Positions 9,706-18,451 of a stretch of DNA of 64,000 nucleotides are shown in pieces. The stretch is from JAIBBG01 sp040381475 (GTDB taxonomy: Bacteria > Bacteroidota > Bacteroidia > Flavobacteriales_D > Sanyastnellaceae). Location of the stretch: positions 1-64,000 of the forward strand of contig JBEIHH010000007.1 in assembly GCA_040381475.1 (NCBI GenBank), read 5' to 3'. Within the stretch, counting starts at the first letter, position 1. Each line of letters opens with the position of its first letter. The position numbers and the translations under genes were made by a program. The notes below the pieces were generated by a model, which saw only the letters and a program-made list of their open reading frames with translations, was not told the origin of the DNA and made no database searches.

Positions 9706-10677
9706 TTAATAGCCTAAGGTAGAGCGCATTCTTTCCAATGTGCGGGCAGCAACCTTCCTGGCCTTATCCGCGCCGGCGGCCAATTGAGCGTCCAGTTCCG
9801 CCGGGTCTCCCATCAGGCGGGTGTAATGTTCCCTCTCCTGAGCAAAACGATCCAGAATAGCCCCCAACAAATCCTTCTTAACGTGGCCCCAGCCATAGCC
9901 GCCCGCTTCAAGTTTCTTCTTCAATTCGGTAGAATCTGATTCCGGCGCAATGAGTTTGTAGAGCTGGTAAACTACGCTTCCTTCTGCATCCTTAGGGTCT
10001 TCCAGAGGTGTGGCATCAGTCACAATTTTCTTGTTGATGACGTCTTTCAACTCCTTTTCCGGAAGAAAAATATTGATGTAGTTGCCATAACTTTTGCTCA
10101 TCTTCTGCCCATCCGTACCGGGCACATACATGGTGTGCTTGTTCACAGAGGCCTCGGGAACCACCAGCACATCGCCCATCTGGCGGTTGATCGTTTCTGC
10201 AATATCGCGTGTTATTTCAAGGTGCTGCAACTGGTCTTTTCCAACAGGAACAATATTGGCATCATACAACAATATATCCGCGGCCATGAGCACAGGATAA
10301 ACGAACAGTCCTGCATTCACATCACTCAGTCTGTCGCTTTTGTCCTTAAAACTATGCGCATTGGCGAGCATCGGATATGGCGTAAAACAAGACAAATACC
10401 ACGTCAGCTCCGCCACCTCCGGAATATCACTCTGGCGATAAAATGTTGTTCTTTCTGTATCCAGACCACACGCCAGCCAGGCCGCAGCAACAGCATAGGT
10501 GTTTTCCTTCAATTGCTGCGCATCCTTTATCTGTGTCAGCGTATGGAAATTCGCGATGAATAAAAAAGAGTCGTTCGCGGGGTTTTTACTTTCCTCTATT
10601 GCCGGAAGTATCGCACCCAAAATATTCCCCAAATGAGGAACTCCTGTGCTTTGAATGCCTGTAAGAATGCGAGCCAT
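9706..10677 (-). CDS. trpS: Tryptophan--tRNA ligase
   Basis: This cytoplasmic class I aminoacyl-tRNA synthetase charges tRNA-Trp with tryptophan using ATP. The 323-residue length is normal for bacterial TrpRS. The N-terminus MARILTGIQSTGVPHLGN holds the HIGH-type signature as PHLGN, and the KMSKS loop is intact (GQKMSKSYGN). The internal VGKDQLQHLE segment is typical of the family. It is transcribed alone; upstream the gene abuts the left repeat array, whose outermost partial copy begins only about 20 nt before the start codon, so its promoter must lie within or beside the array. Only near-matches to TAnnTTTG are visible there. Confidence 0.97.
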   Translation of the reverse strand: MARILTGIQSTGVPHLGNILGAILPAIEESKNPANDSFLFIANFHTLTQIKDAQQLKENTYAVAAAWLACGLDTERTTFYRQSDIPEVAELTWYLSCFTPYPMLANAHSFKDKSDRLSDVNAGLFVYPVLMAADILLYDANIVPVGKDQLQHLEITRDIAETINRQMGDVLVVPEASVNKHTMYVPGTDGQKMSKSYGNYINIFLPEKELKDVINKKIVTDATPLEDPKDAEGSVVYQLYKLIAPESDSTELKKKLEAGGYGWGHVKKDLLGAILDRFAQEREHYTRLMGDPAELDAQLAAGADKARKVAARTLERMRSTLGY

Positions 10678-10712
10678 AGGCCGCGAATTTAGAAAGATTC
10701 ACGCGAAAATAC

Positions 10713-10942
10713 ATTCACGCGAAGGGACAAATGGACAAAGGAAACGAAGATGATTCATTTAAAAATGTATTCACGCGAAGGGACAAATGGACAAAGGAAA
10801 CGATGAGGGTGTATTCACGCGAAGGGGCAAAGGGGCGAAGGAAACGATGAAGGTGTATTCACGCGAAGGGACAAAGGGACAAAGGAAACGAAGATGATTC
10901 ATTTAAAAATGTATTCATGCGAAGGGGCTAAGGCAACGAAGG
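10713..10942 (+). repeat. Left array of 44/56-bp repeats (five copies)
   Basis: Head-to-tail units begin ATTCACGCGAAGGG at 10713 (56 bp), 10769 (44 bp), 10813 (44 bp), 10857 (56 bp) and 10913 (degenerate, about 30 bp). A fragment of the same start lies near 10698. The core is ATTCACGCGAAGGGrCAAA, then kGGrCrAAGGAAACGA. The 56-bp form ends in an AT-rich tail (GATTCATTTAAAAATGT) and the 44-bp form in TGArGGTGT. The last copy overlaps the stop codon of the GxxExxY gene. The same unit appears inverted at 11439-11652. Confidence 0.9.
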
Positions 10943-11341
10943 TTGGGGTGGGTTGGTACCTTTGGTCCAGATGACTCTATGCAGGCCTGATCTGAGCGAT
11001 GTTGCTCCAAAATTGATTAAAAAACCGAGCTGTTTATTTCCCAGGCGCATGTAGGTAAGCAGTTGCGATTTGTGCTCGGGTGCGATAAATTCGACTGATT
11101 TTAATTCAAGAACGATCACATTCTCAACTAAAATATCCATGTAGTACGCTTTGGGAATAAACTCTCCTTTGTAATGAATCGACACCAGCCTTTGTGATAC
11201 TGCTGCAATGCCGGAAAGTTCCAATTCACGCATCATACATCTCTCGTAAGTGGATTCCAATAATCCCGGTCCTAATTCAGAATGCACGCGCATGGCACAA
11301 CCGATGACACGATTACCCAAGGTTTCAATTTGAGGTGACAA
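10928..11341 (-). CDS. GxxExxY family protein (PD-(D/E)XK nuclease-like)
   Basis: The 137-residue protein carries the name-giving motif as GPGLLESTYE. It also has a nuclease-like core: Asp in YYMDILVE, then ELK about ten residues on (VLELKSVE), then HKSQLLTYM as the Gln/Tyr helix of PD-(D/E)XK folds. Family members are small and abundant in environmental Bacteroidota; their function is not established. I chose the start MLSPQIETLG because it aligns with the usual family N-terminus; an in-frame start six codons upstream (11359) is possible. The last codons, including the TAG stop, are supplied by a degenerate copy of the flanking repeat. The gene sits between two inverted repeat arrays, which suggests the gene and repeats travel as a unit. 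Confidence 0.85.
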   Translation of the reverse strand: MSPQIETLGNRVIGCAMRVHSELGPGLLESTYERCMMRELELSGIAAVSQRLVSIHYKGEFIPKAYYMDILVENVIVLELKSVEFIAPEHKSQLLTYMRLGNKQLGFLINFGATSLRSGLHRVIWTKGTNPPQPSLP

Positions 11342-11438
11342 CATGAAACAAAGCTTCACAAATCACGCATAGAATAATTAGGCATATTATTCCAGAACAA
11401 ACAATCACCCCGAACTACCAATAGCATAGAAAGCATAA

Positions 11439-11652
11439 CTTCGTTTCCTTTGCCCCTTTGCGTGAATACACCCTCATCGTTTCCTTTGTCCCTTTGCCCC
11501 TTCGTGTGAATAGACCTTCAAATCAATCATCTTCGTTTCCTTCGCCCCTTTGCCCCTTCGCGTGAATACACCTTCATCGTTTCCTTCGCACCTTCACCCC
11601 TTCGCGTGAATCCTTTTCGTTTCCTCAGCGCTTTCGTCCCTTCGCGTGAATT
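11439..11652 (-). repeat. Right array of the same repeats, inverted
   Basis: Read on the minus strand, the sequence gives five diverged copies of the left-array unit (TTCACGCGAAGGG..., TTCACGCGAAGGGGTGAAG..., TTCACACGAAGGGGCAAAG... and so on), with GGAAACGA cores and variable tails. Copies are more diverged than on the left. The array ends 16 bp before the prolyl oligopeptidase start codon. Between this array and the GxxExxY start (11342-11438) I see nothing else recognisable. Confidence 0.88.
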
Positions 11653-11654
11653 CA

Positions 11655-11662
11655 TACATTTG
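11655..11662 (+). promoter_or_regulatory. -7 element of the prolyl oligopeptidase gene
   Basis: TACATTTG matches TAnnTTTG exactly and is followed by only 6 nt before the ATG at 11669, so transcription would begin at or next to the start codon. A near-consensus TTTC (11632-11635) lies 19 nt upstream, inside the last repeat copy. Confidence 0.5.
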
Positions 11663-11668
11663 CCGACT

Positions 11669-13834
11669 ATGAAGTTTACACCCTTCCTATTTATGGCCAT
11701 CATGTTTACGGCCTGCAACTCCTCGCAACACGAATCTAAAAACGACTTACTCCCGCCCCCTATGGCAAAAAAAATTCCTTATAACCTTGCCATGCATGGT
11801 GAAACCCGTGTAGACAATTACTACTGGATGCGTCTCTCCGACGAACAAAAAAACGCTCCGGAAAATGCACGCGACCAGCAGACCAAGGATGTTCTCGACT
11901 ACCTCAACGCGGAAAATGATTACACCAAAAAAATGTTGGCTCATACCGACGAGTTTCAGAAAAAACTCTTCGAGGAAATGAAGGGCCGCATCAAAGAAGA
12001 TGATCAAAGTGTGCCCGTCAAAGACAATGGCTATTGGTATTACACCCGTTTTGAGTCCGGTAAGGATTATGCGTTCCAATGTCGCAAAAAAGAATCCATG
12101 GAATCGGGTGTCGAAGAGGTCCTCATCAATGGTCCGGAAATGGCGGCGGGTCACGACTATTGGGCGTTGGGTGGTTTAGATGTAAGCGACGACAATGAGC
12201 TGTTGTGCTACAGTGAAGATTTAATCAGCCGCCGCATATACACAGCATCCTTCAAGGAAATCTCAACCGGTAAAATTCTCGAAGATAAGTTGGAGGGCAT
12301 TTCCGGCAGTCCTGTTTGGGCGGGCGACAATAAAACTGTTTTCTATGTAAAAAAGGATCCGACCACATTGCGCGAGTTTCAAATCTGGCGACACGCTTTA
12401 GGCACATCGCAGGAAAGCGACGTGATGGTGTATGAAGAAAAAGACGAGGAATTTAGTTGTTTCGTCAGCCGCACCAAAAGCAAGAAATACCTTGTGATCG
12501 GATCTTCACAAACACTCAGCACCGAATACCGCGTGCTTGAATCGACAAATCCCGGTGGTGAATTTCGTTTGATACAGCCGCGTGAGCGTGATCATGAATA
12601 CGGCATTGATCACTACAACGATAAATTCTATATCACCACCAACTGGCAGGCAAAAAATTTCCGCCTCATGGAGTGCCCCGAAAACGCAACCACCAAGGAA
12701 AACTGGAAAGAAGTGATTGCACACCGCGACGACGTGTTGCTGGAAGGTATCGAGATCTTCCGCGACTTTCTTGTAGTTCAAGAGCGCAAAAACGGACTGA
12801 CTCAACTACGCATGATTCGTTGGTCAGATCGCAGCGAGCATTACATGGAATTCCAGGATCCTGCTTATGCTGCGGGCGTTGGCTCTAATCCCGATTTTAA
12901 TACCGATATCCTGCGCTACGGATACAGCAGCATGACAACACCAGCGAGCACGTACGATTACAATATGTCGACGCGCGATCGCAAATTGTTGAAACAACAG
13001 GAAGTTGTCGGCGGACACAGCCCTGAAAATTATCAGAGCGAAAGATTGTATGCAATGGCCAAAGACGGTACAAAAGTTCCCGTGTCTCTTGTTTACAAAA
13101 AGGGAACCAAGCTGGATGGCTCAGCACCAATGCTGCTTTACGCATATGGTTCGTATGGCGCAACGATGGATGCGGGATTCTCCTCTACAAGGTTGTCGTT
13201 GCTTGATCGTGGGTTCATCTACGCGATAGCTCACATTCGTGGTGGACAGGAAATGGGCCGCAGCTGGTATGAAGACGGTAAGTTGCTAAAAAAGAAAAAC
13301 ACATTCACCGACTTCATTGATTGTGCCGACTATCTCATTGCACAGAAATATACTTCAAGTGAAAAACTGTTCGCGATGGGTGGCAGCGCTGGCGGACTGT
13401 TGATGGGTGCAATAACAAATATGCGCCCTGAACTTTGGAGAGGAATTGTAAGCGCTGTTCCTTTTGTTGACGTGGTAACAACCATGTTGGATGAAACTAT
13501 TCCGCTGACAACGTTCGAATTTGACGAATGGGGAAATCCTAAGAACAAAGAGTATTACGACTACATGAAGTCGTATTCTCCATACGACAACATTGAAGCG
13601 AAAAATTATCCAAACATTCTGGTGACAAGCGGATACTGGGACTCGCAGGTACAGTACTGGGAGCCCGCCAAGTACGTTGCGAAATTGCGCGAAATGAAGA
13701 CAGATAAAAATCTGTTGCTTTTCTGGTGCAACATGGATGCTGGTCATGGTGGCAAAAGCGGAAGATTCGAAGCGTTGAAAGAGGTAGCGTTGGAATATGC
13801 TTTCATGTTCGATCTGGTTGGAATTAAGAAATAA
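11669..13834 (+). CDS. Prolyl oligopeptidase family lipoprotein (S9A, oligopeptidase B-like)
   Basis: This serine peptidase of family S9A would cleave short peptides after basic or prolyl residues at the cell envelope. The 721 residues give an N-terminal beta-propeller followed by an alpha/beta hydrolase domain. The catalytic triad is visible: Ser573 in GGSAGG, Asp658 in YWDSQVQYW and His693 in DAGHGG. The N-terminus MKFTPFLFM...FTAC is a lipoprotein signal with Cys at the lipobox. I took 11669 as the start: the open frame extends to 11606, but those codons come from the inverted repeat array and precede the signal peptide. The best-matching relatives are oligopeptidase B-like (PtrB); trypsin-like specificity is inferred only. 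Confidence 0.93.
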   Translation: MKFTPFLFMAIMFTACNSSQHESKNDLLPPPMAKKIPYNLAMHGETRVDNYYWMRLSDEQKNAPENARDQQTKDVLDYLNAENDYTKKMLAHTDEFQKKLFEEMKGRIKEDDQSVPVKDNGYWYYTRFESGKDYAFQCRKKESMESGVEEVLINGPEMAAGHDYWALGGLDVSDDNELLCYSEDLISRRIYTASFKEISTGKILEDKLEGISGSPVWAGDNKTVFYVKKDPTTLREFQIWRHALGTSQESDVMVYEEKDEEFSCFVSRTKSKKYLVIGSSQTLSTEYRVLESTNPGGEFRLIQPRERDHEYGIDHYNDKFYITTNWQAKNFRLMECPENATTKENWKEVIAHRDDVLLEGIEIFRDFLVVQERKNGLTQLRMIRWSDRSEHYMEFQDPAYAAGVGSNPDFNTDILRYGYSSMTTPASTYDYNMSTRDRKLLKQQEVVGGHSPENYQSERLYAMAKDGTKVPVSLVYKKGTKLDGSAPMLLYAYGSYGATMDAGFSSTRLSLLDRGFIYAIAHIRGGQEMGRSWYEDGKLLKKKNTFTDFIDCADYLIAQKYTSSEKLFAMGGSAGGLLMGAITNMRPELWRGIVSAVPFVDVVTTMLDETIPLTTFEFDEWGNPKNKEYYDYMKSYSPYDNIEAKNYPNILVTSGYWDSQVQYWEPAKYVAKLREMKTDKNLLLFWCNMDAGHGGKSGRFEALKEVALEYAFMFDLVGIKK

Positions 13835-13842
13835 TTCCCACA

Positions 13843-14142
13843 ATGACCAACAACGACATTATGAAAAAACTGCGCGTGGCATTGAAGCTGCGCGACACTG
13901 ATATCATACTCATTCTTAAACTGGTTGAGTATGATGTCTCAAGTTCAGAACTGGGAGCAATTTTCAGAAACGAAGACCATCCCAATTATAAAGAATGTGG
14001 TGACCAGCTCTTGCGCAATTTTCTCAACGGATTGATCATTCATATGCGCGGGCCCGCACCTGAAGAGAAGACCAAACCAGAGCAGAAGCCTGTGCAGAAG
14101 CCCGTTCAGAAAAAACTTTTTCCACCCAAGAAGAAGTACTGA
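13843..14142 (+). CDS. DUF1456 family protein, single domain with basic tail
   Basis: Residues 1-70 (MTNNDIMKKLRVALKLRD...DQLLRNFLNGLIIHMRG) match the DUF1456 pattern known from E. coli YehS; no function is established. YehS-type proteins normally have two copies of the domain in about 155 residues. Here there is one copy followed by a low-complexity Lys/Pro/Gln tail with QKPVQKPVQKK. The gene starts 8 nt after the oligopeptidase stop and ends 7 nt before the DUF2461 gene, so the three are probably one transcript. Confidence 0.8.
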   Translation: MTNNDIMKKLRVALKLRDTDIILILKLVEYDVSSSELGAIFRNEDHPNYKECGDQLLRNFLNGLIIHMRGPAPEEKTKPEQKPVQKPVQKKLFPPKKKY

Positions 14143-14149
14143 AAAAGCA

Positions 14150-14836
14150 ATGGCAAATTCAATAGATAAAAGCACCCTTGCCTTTTTAAAAGACCTTGGT
14201 AAACACAACAACAGGGAGTGGTTCGCTTCGCACAAAGAAGGCTACTTGCGCGCTCATGATAACATGATTGCATTTTGCGATAGCCTTCTTTCAGAAATGC
14301 GCAAGCACGACAACATTGAAAACTCTTCAGCAAAAGATTGCCTTTACAGAATTTATCGCGACACCCGCTTTTCAAAAGACAAGACGCCGTATAAAAATCA
14401 TTTCGCCGGAGGATTTCAAAGAGCAACCAAGCTACTACGTGGTGGCTATTACTTTGAAGTTGGTCCCGGAAAATCTTTTGCTGGTGGCGGATTTTATGCG
14501 CCCAATAAAGAAGACTTGTTGCGCATTCGCAAAGACATTGAACTCAACTTGAATGATTGGAAAAAGATCCTCCGCAATAAATCACTGGTCAACACTTTTG
14601 GTGAAATACAAGGCGAGAAACTGATCACCGCTCCTCGCGGATTCAATCCGGAAGATCCCGCAATCGAATTGCTCCGACATAAAAATTTCTATTTCGTTCG
14701 CGAGTTCTCTGATAAAGAAGTTCTTGATCCCGGATTCACAAAACAACTCAATCAAACCTTCAAAAGTTTGCGGGTATTTTTTGATTATATGAGTGAGGTG
14801 CTCACAACGGACGGCAATGGTTTGACCATAGTATAG
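14150..14836 (+). CDS. DUF2461 / TIGR02453 family protein
   Basis: The 228 residues match this conserved family throughout: FLKDLGKHNNREWF near the N-terminus, the core YRIYRDTRFSKDKTPYK, then FAGGGFYAP. The family is cytoplasmic, widespread and of unknown function. Length is normal. It is the third gene of the run that begins with the oligopeptidase, 7 nt behind the DUF1456 gene. Confidence 0.9.
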   Translation: MANSIDKSTLAFLKDLGKHNNREWFASHKEGYLRAHDNMIAFCDSLLSEMRKHDNIENSSAKDCLYRIYRDTRFSKDKTPYKNHFAGGFQRATKLLRGGYYFEVGPGKSFAGGGFYAPNKEDLLRIRKDIELNLNDWKKILRNKSLVNTFGEIQGEKLITAPRGFNPEDPAIELLRHKNFYFVREFSDKEVLDPGFTKQLNQTFKSLRVFFDYMSEVLTTDGNGLTIV

Positions 14837-14988
14837 TTAATTGCGAGTTAGCAAATCGCTCGCGCGTTTATCAGCAGATCGTTTGCAAATCATCCATTTT
14901 CATTTAACAGCTCTTCACTTTTTCCAGAAAATATCCACCTGTGTTTTGAGTTCATGGAGTCCTTATCCAAATCTCAACACACAAAACG

Positions 14989-16332
14989 ATGCTCGAAAAC
15001 ACAGAACTCAGCGCCTGGGAGCGCTTTCAAAAATTCATTCGCGAATCCGCAACCATCAAACTATTCATCATCGGATTCATTTTGTTACTGCTGTTAATAC
15101 CCCTGTCTTTTGTTCATGATCTCGTATACGAAAGACAGTCTCGTCAGATTGAAGCCATTCAGGAAGTAACCAATACCTGGGGCGGCGAGCAAACAATTAC
15201 AGCGCCTTTTGTCACGATACCATACCAGGAAACAGCAATAGGTCAGAATGGCGAACAAATCATTTCACGTGAAAAGAAATACTTCCGCGTTCTGCCTGAA
15301 GATGTAGATATTCAAACAAACCTTATAACCGAAAAACGCTCCAGGGGAATATTCGACGTTGTCGTTTACACCACATCAGTCGCTATCAAGGGTCGCTTCA
15401 AGTGCAGCGACTTCCAGGCGGTTAATTCCGTCGGCCCGGCTTTCCCAAAACAGGCGTTTATAAGCCTTGGTCTTTCCGACTTGCACAACCTTTCCGATTT
15501 ACTCGTGCTGGATTGGGGCAATCAAAAACTCTCCATGACTCCAGGTGTTGAAAATGCTGAAATAGTTCAACGCGGCGTGAGCACTGCGTTTGATGTGTCT
15601 TCTGTTTCTGCACAAGAGTATATCGACTTTGCCATTCAATTCAGTATTCGCGGCAGTCAGTCCATTCAATTTGTTCCAACAGGAAAAGAAACAACCGTCC
15701 ATATGACCGGTAACTGGGGCTCTCCAAGTTTTCAAGGCGCATTTTTTCCAACCCATGAAATCGGCGACACAAGTTTTTCGGCTGACTGGAAACTGATTTA
15801 TCTGAATCGAAATTATCCGCAACAATTTTCAGGTGTGCCCGCCGGATTCGCGGAATCAGAATTCGGGATGAGTTTGTATGTGCCAGTAACTGAGTATCAG
15901 AAAAATGAACGTTCGGCTAAATATGCCGTGCTCATCATTGCGCTCACGTTCATGGTGTTCTTCTTTGTTCAGGTATTGAACCGCGTCCGGATTCACGGAA
16001 TTCAGTTCATGCTGGTCGGTCTGGCACTTTGTCTATTCTACGTGTTGTTGTTGTCATTCACCGAACACATTGGCTTCAATTATGCATATGCTTTGTCCGC
16101 GGCGATGACCATTTCATTGATTGGTTTCTATGTGAGTGCAATATTTAAAAACAGAAAACTCAGCATGGTTAATTTTCTGTTTTTGATTCTTGTGTATTCG
16201 TTTGTGTTTGTGATCATTCAAATGCAGGAATATGCTCTGTTGGTTGGTGGCCTGGGATTATTTCTTGTTCTCGCTTCAGCCATGTATTTATCCAGAAACA
16301 TCACCTGGTCTGAAGAGCTTCAGAAACAATGA
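14989..16332 (+). CDS. creD: CreD family inner-membrane protein
   Basis: This is a 447-residue membrane protein of the CreD (cell envelope integrity) family. A hydrophobic helix at about 24-44 is followed by the family signature RQSRQIEAIQEVTNTWGG and GEQTITAPFVTIPY. A large periplasmic domain runs to about residue 300, and about five transmembrane helices follow. In Enterobacteria creD belongs to the CreBC regulon and affects envelope stress and beta-lactam tolerance. No creBC neighbours are present here, so regulation must differ. A rho-independent terminator follows at 16386. Confidence 0.92.
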   Translation: MLENTELSAWERFQKFIRESATIKLFIIGFILLLLLIPLSFVHDLVYERQSRQIEAIQEVTNTWGGEQTITAPFVTIPYQETAIGQNGEQIISREKKYFRVLPEDVDIQTNLITEKRSRGIFDVVVYTTSVAIKGRFKCSDFQAVNSVGPAFPKQAFISLGLSDLHNLSDLLVLDWGNQKLSMTPGVENAEIVQRGVSTAFDVSSVSAQEYIDFAIQFSIRGSQSIQFVPTGKETTVHMTGNWGSPSFQGAFFPTHEIGDTSFSADWKLIYLNRNYPQQFSGVPAGFAESEFGMSLYVPVTEYQKNERSAKYAVLIIALTFMVFFFVQVLNRVRIHGIQFMLVGLALCLFYVLLLSFTEHIGFNYAYALSAAMTISLIGFYVSAIFKNRKLSMVNFLFLILVYSFVFVIIQMQEYALLVGGLGLFLVLASAMYLSRNITWSEELQKQ

Positions 16333-16385
16333 TGAATTCTCAATCCGTCTTTTGCATCAAACAGAAAGGATGAGACCAAAGGATT

Positions 16386-16430
16386 GCGGCGTTGCGTCGG
16401 TATAATAAACGGCGCAACCCGCCTTTTCTT
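16386..16430 (+). terminator. Terminator after creD
   Basis: GCGG-(C)-GTTGCG pairs with CGCAACCCGC across a 16-nt loop: ten base pairs with one bulged C. The stem is followed by CTTTTCTT on the plus strand. It sits between the convergent creD and lepA genes. Confidence 0.7.
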
Positions 16431-16471
16431 AGGACCGGGAGGATGAAACAAGGGGTTTTTAAAATGGAAGT

Positions 16472-18262
16472 CTACAGCTTCAATACTGCGAGAAACGCTT
16501 CCTGCGGCACCTCAACACTACCCACCTGACGCATGCGCTTCTTTCCTTCCTTCTGCTTTTCAAGAAGTTTTCGCTTACGGGAAATATCACCTCCATAACA
16601 TTTTGCGGTTACATCTTTACGCAACGCGGAAATGGTTTCACGGGCGATAATCTTAGCGCCAATAGCTGCCTGAAGTGCTATCTCAAATTGCTGTCTCGGG
16701 ATGAGTTCTTTGAGTTTGAGACAAATCTTTTTACCCAAGTCGAATGCGTGATCCCTGTGAATCAATGCTGACAAAGCGTCCACTTGCTCACCATTGAGCA
16801 GAATATCCATTTTCACCAAATCACTTTCCTGATAACCGATCGGATGATAGTCGAAAGAAGCATAGCCCTTGGAAATAGTCTTCAGTCTGTCGTAAAAGTC
16901 AAATACGATTTCTGCAAGCGGCATTTCAAACGTTAGTTCAACCCTGTCGGCCGTCAGGTATGTTTGATTCACGATAAGCCCGCGCTTCTCAATGCATAGC
17001 GTCATTACCGCTCCTACAAATTCAGACTTGGTGATTATCTGTGCTTTGATATACGGTTCTTCGACGTGATCCAGTTTGTTCTGATCCGGCAATCCCGATG
17101 GATTATGAATCTCTATTTTTTCACCCTTGGTGAGGTAAGCGTAGTACGATACGTTGGGAACCGTGGTAATTACGGTCATGTTAAACTCACGCTCAAGTCG
17201 CTCCTGGATAATTTCCATGTGGAGCATTCCAAGGAAACCGCAACGGAAACCAAACCCCAACGCCTGCGAGCTTTCGGGTTCAAAAACCAGTGAGGCATCG
17301 TTGAGTTGCAGCTTCTCCATAGATGCGCGGAGATCTTCGTAATCATCCGTGTCGACAGGATACAGACCGGCAAATACCATCGGCTTCACCTCTTCAAATC
17401 CCATCACGGCCTCTTCACACGGCCGGTCAAAATGCGTTATGGTATCACCGACTTTTACTTCTGTCGCCCGCTTAATACCGGAGATGATATAGCCTATATC
17501 ACCCGCCCGCACTTCATTTCGGGGCATGAGTGTCATTCCCATCACTCCCACTTCGTCTGCTTCATAAACCGTATTCAGGTTCATGAATTTGACCTTGTCG
17601 CCTTTGCGGAGCACGCCGTTACGCATTCTGTAGTAGGCAATAATCCCCCTAAATGAGTTGAATACAGAGTCGAAAATCATGGCCTGCAATGGCGCGTTAG
17701 GATCGCCGCCCGGAGCGGGTATCCTGTCACAAATAGCGGCCAGTATTTCATCCACGCCCAGTCCGGTTTTACCGCTGGCATGTATAATTTCTTCTCTATC
17801 ACAACCTATCAGATCAACGATCTGGTCTTTGACAATCTCCGGCTCGGCATTGGGCAAATCGAGCTTGTTCAATACCGGTATAATGTGCAGATCGTGCTGT
17901 AACGCCAGATAAAGATTCGAAATGGTTTGGGCCTGAATCCCCTGGCTTGCGTCAACTATAAGCAGCGCACCTTCGCAGGCCGCAATAGATCTGGAAACCT
18001 CGTATGAAAAATCGACGTGGCCCGGTGTGTCAATCAGGTTTAGCACAAAGTCTTGTCCTTTGTACTTGTAGTTCATCTGAATTGCGTGGGCCTTGATTGT
18101 AATGCCTTTTTCGCGCTCCAGATCCATATCGTCAAGAGTCTGGGCAACCAGCTTGCGCTCATCTACGGTTTTGGTAACCTGAAGCAATCTGTCGGCAAGC
18201 GTGCTCTTGCCGTGGTCGATGTGCGCGATGATGCAAAAATTTCTTGTATTCTTCTGACTCAT
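16472..18262 (-). CDS. lepA: Elongation factor 4 (LepA)
   Basis: This ribosome-associated translational GTPase back-translocates stalled or mistranslocated ribosomes. The 596-residue length is normal. The P-loop is AHIDHGKSTLADRLL, followed by DTPGHVDF (G3) and NKLDLPNAEP (G4). The LepA-specific C-terminal region includes SFDYHPIGYQESDLVKMD and the final CYGGDISRKRKLLEKQKEGKKRM stretch read in two parts. It is a single gene; TACTTTCG, a near-match to the -7 consensus, lies shortly upstream. Confidence 0.97.
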   Translation of the reverse strand: MSQKNTRNFCIIAHIDHGKSTLADRLLQVTKTVDERKLVAQTLDDMDLEREKGITIKAHAIQMNYKYKGQDFVLNLIDTPGHVDFSYEVSRSIAACEGALLIVDASQGIQAQTISNLYLALQHDLHIIPVLNKLDLPNAEPEIVKDQIVDLIGCDREEIIHASGKTGLGVDEILAAICDRIPAPGGDPNAPLQAMIFDSVFNSFRGIIAYYRMRNGVLRKGDKVKFMNLNTVYEADEVGVMGMTLMPRNEVRAGDIGYIISGIKRATEVKVGDTITHFDRPCEEAVMGFEEVKPMVFAGLYPVDTDDYEDLRASMEKLQLNDASLVFEPESSQALGFGFRCGFLGMLHMEIIQERLEREFNMTVITTVPNVSYYAYLTKGEKIEIHNPSGLPDQNKLDHVEEPYIKAQIITKSEFVGAVMTLCIEKRGLIVNQTYLTADRVELTFEMPLAEIVFDFYDRLKTISKGYASFDYHPIGYQESDLVKMDILLNGEQVDALSALIHRDHAFDLGKKICLKLKELIPRQQFEIALQAAIGAKIIARETISALRKDVTAKCYGGDISRKRKLLEKQKEGKKRMRQVGSVEVPQEAFLAVLKL

Positions 18263-18421
18263 GTTGGCTTCTAAAACGGAGCGCGAAAGTACGTCCGGAA
18301 AGCACTAATTCCTTTCCACAACGAGTACTTTTCCTTCCGGGTCGTCAGGTTCAGAATTTAACAAACATCAATTCATTGCGTAGAATTAGGGTAAAGCCAC
18401 GTGTTTTGGTAATCCTTGCAA

Positions 18422-18429
18422 TAATTTTG
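18422..18429 (+). promoter_or_regulatory. -7 element of the M43 protease gene
   Basis: TAATTTTG is an exact TAnnTTTG match, 22 nt before the ATG at 18452. No TTG stands at the proper -33 distance. Confidence 0.4.
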
Positions 18430-18451
18430 CAAAAACCCCCAGGGATTCATC

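Noticed and set aside
10713..11652. CRISPR array
   Set aside because: Units differ in sequence and length, tails are shared rather than unique spacers, and no cas genes are present.
11527..11718. 63-aa minus-strand Arg/Lys/Gly-rich frame
   Set aside because: It is translated from the inverted repeat array and the antisense of the oligopeptidase signal peptide.
13355..13843. 162-aa minus-strand frame
   Set aside because: Antisense to the catalytic domain of the oligopeptidase, with no recognisable domain.
16333..16471. tRNA-like fold between creD and lepA
   Set aside because: The hairpin is explained by a terminator; no acceptor stem, T-loop or anticodon arm could be found.
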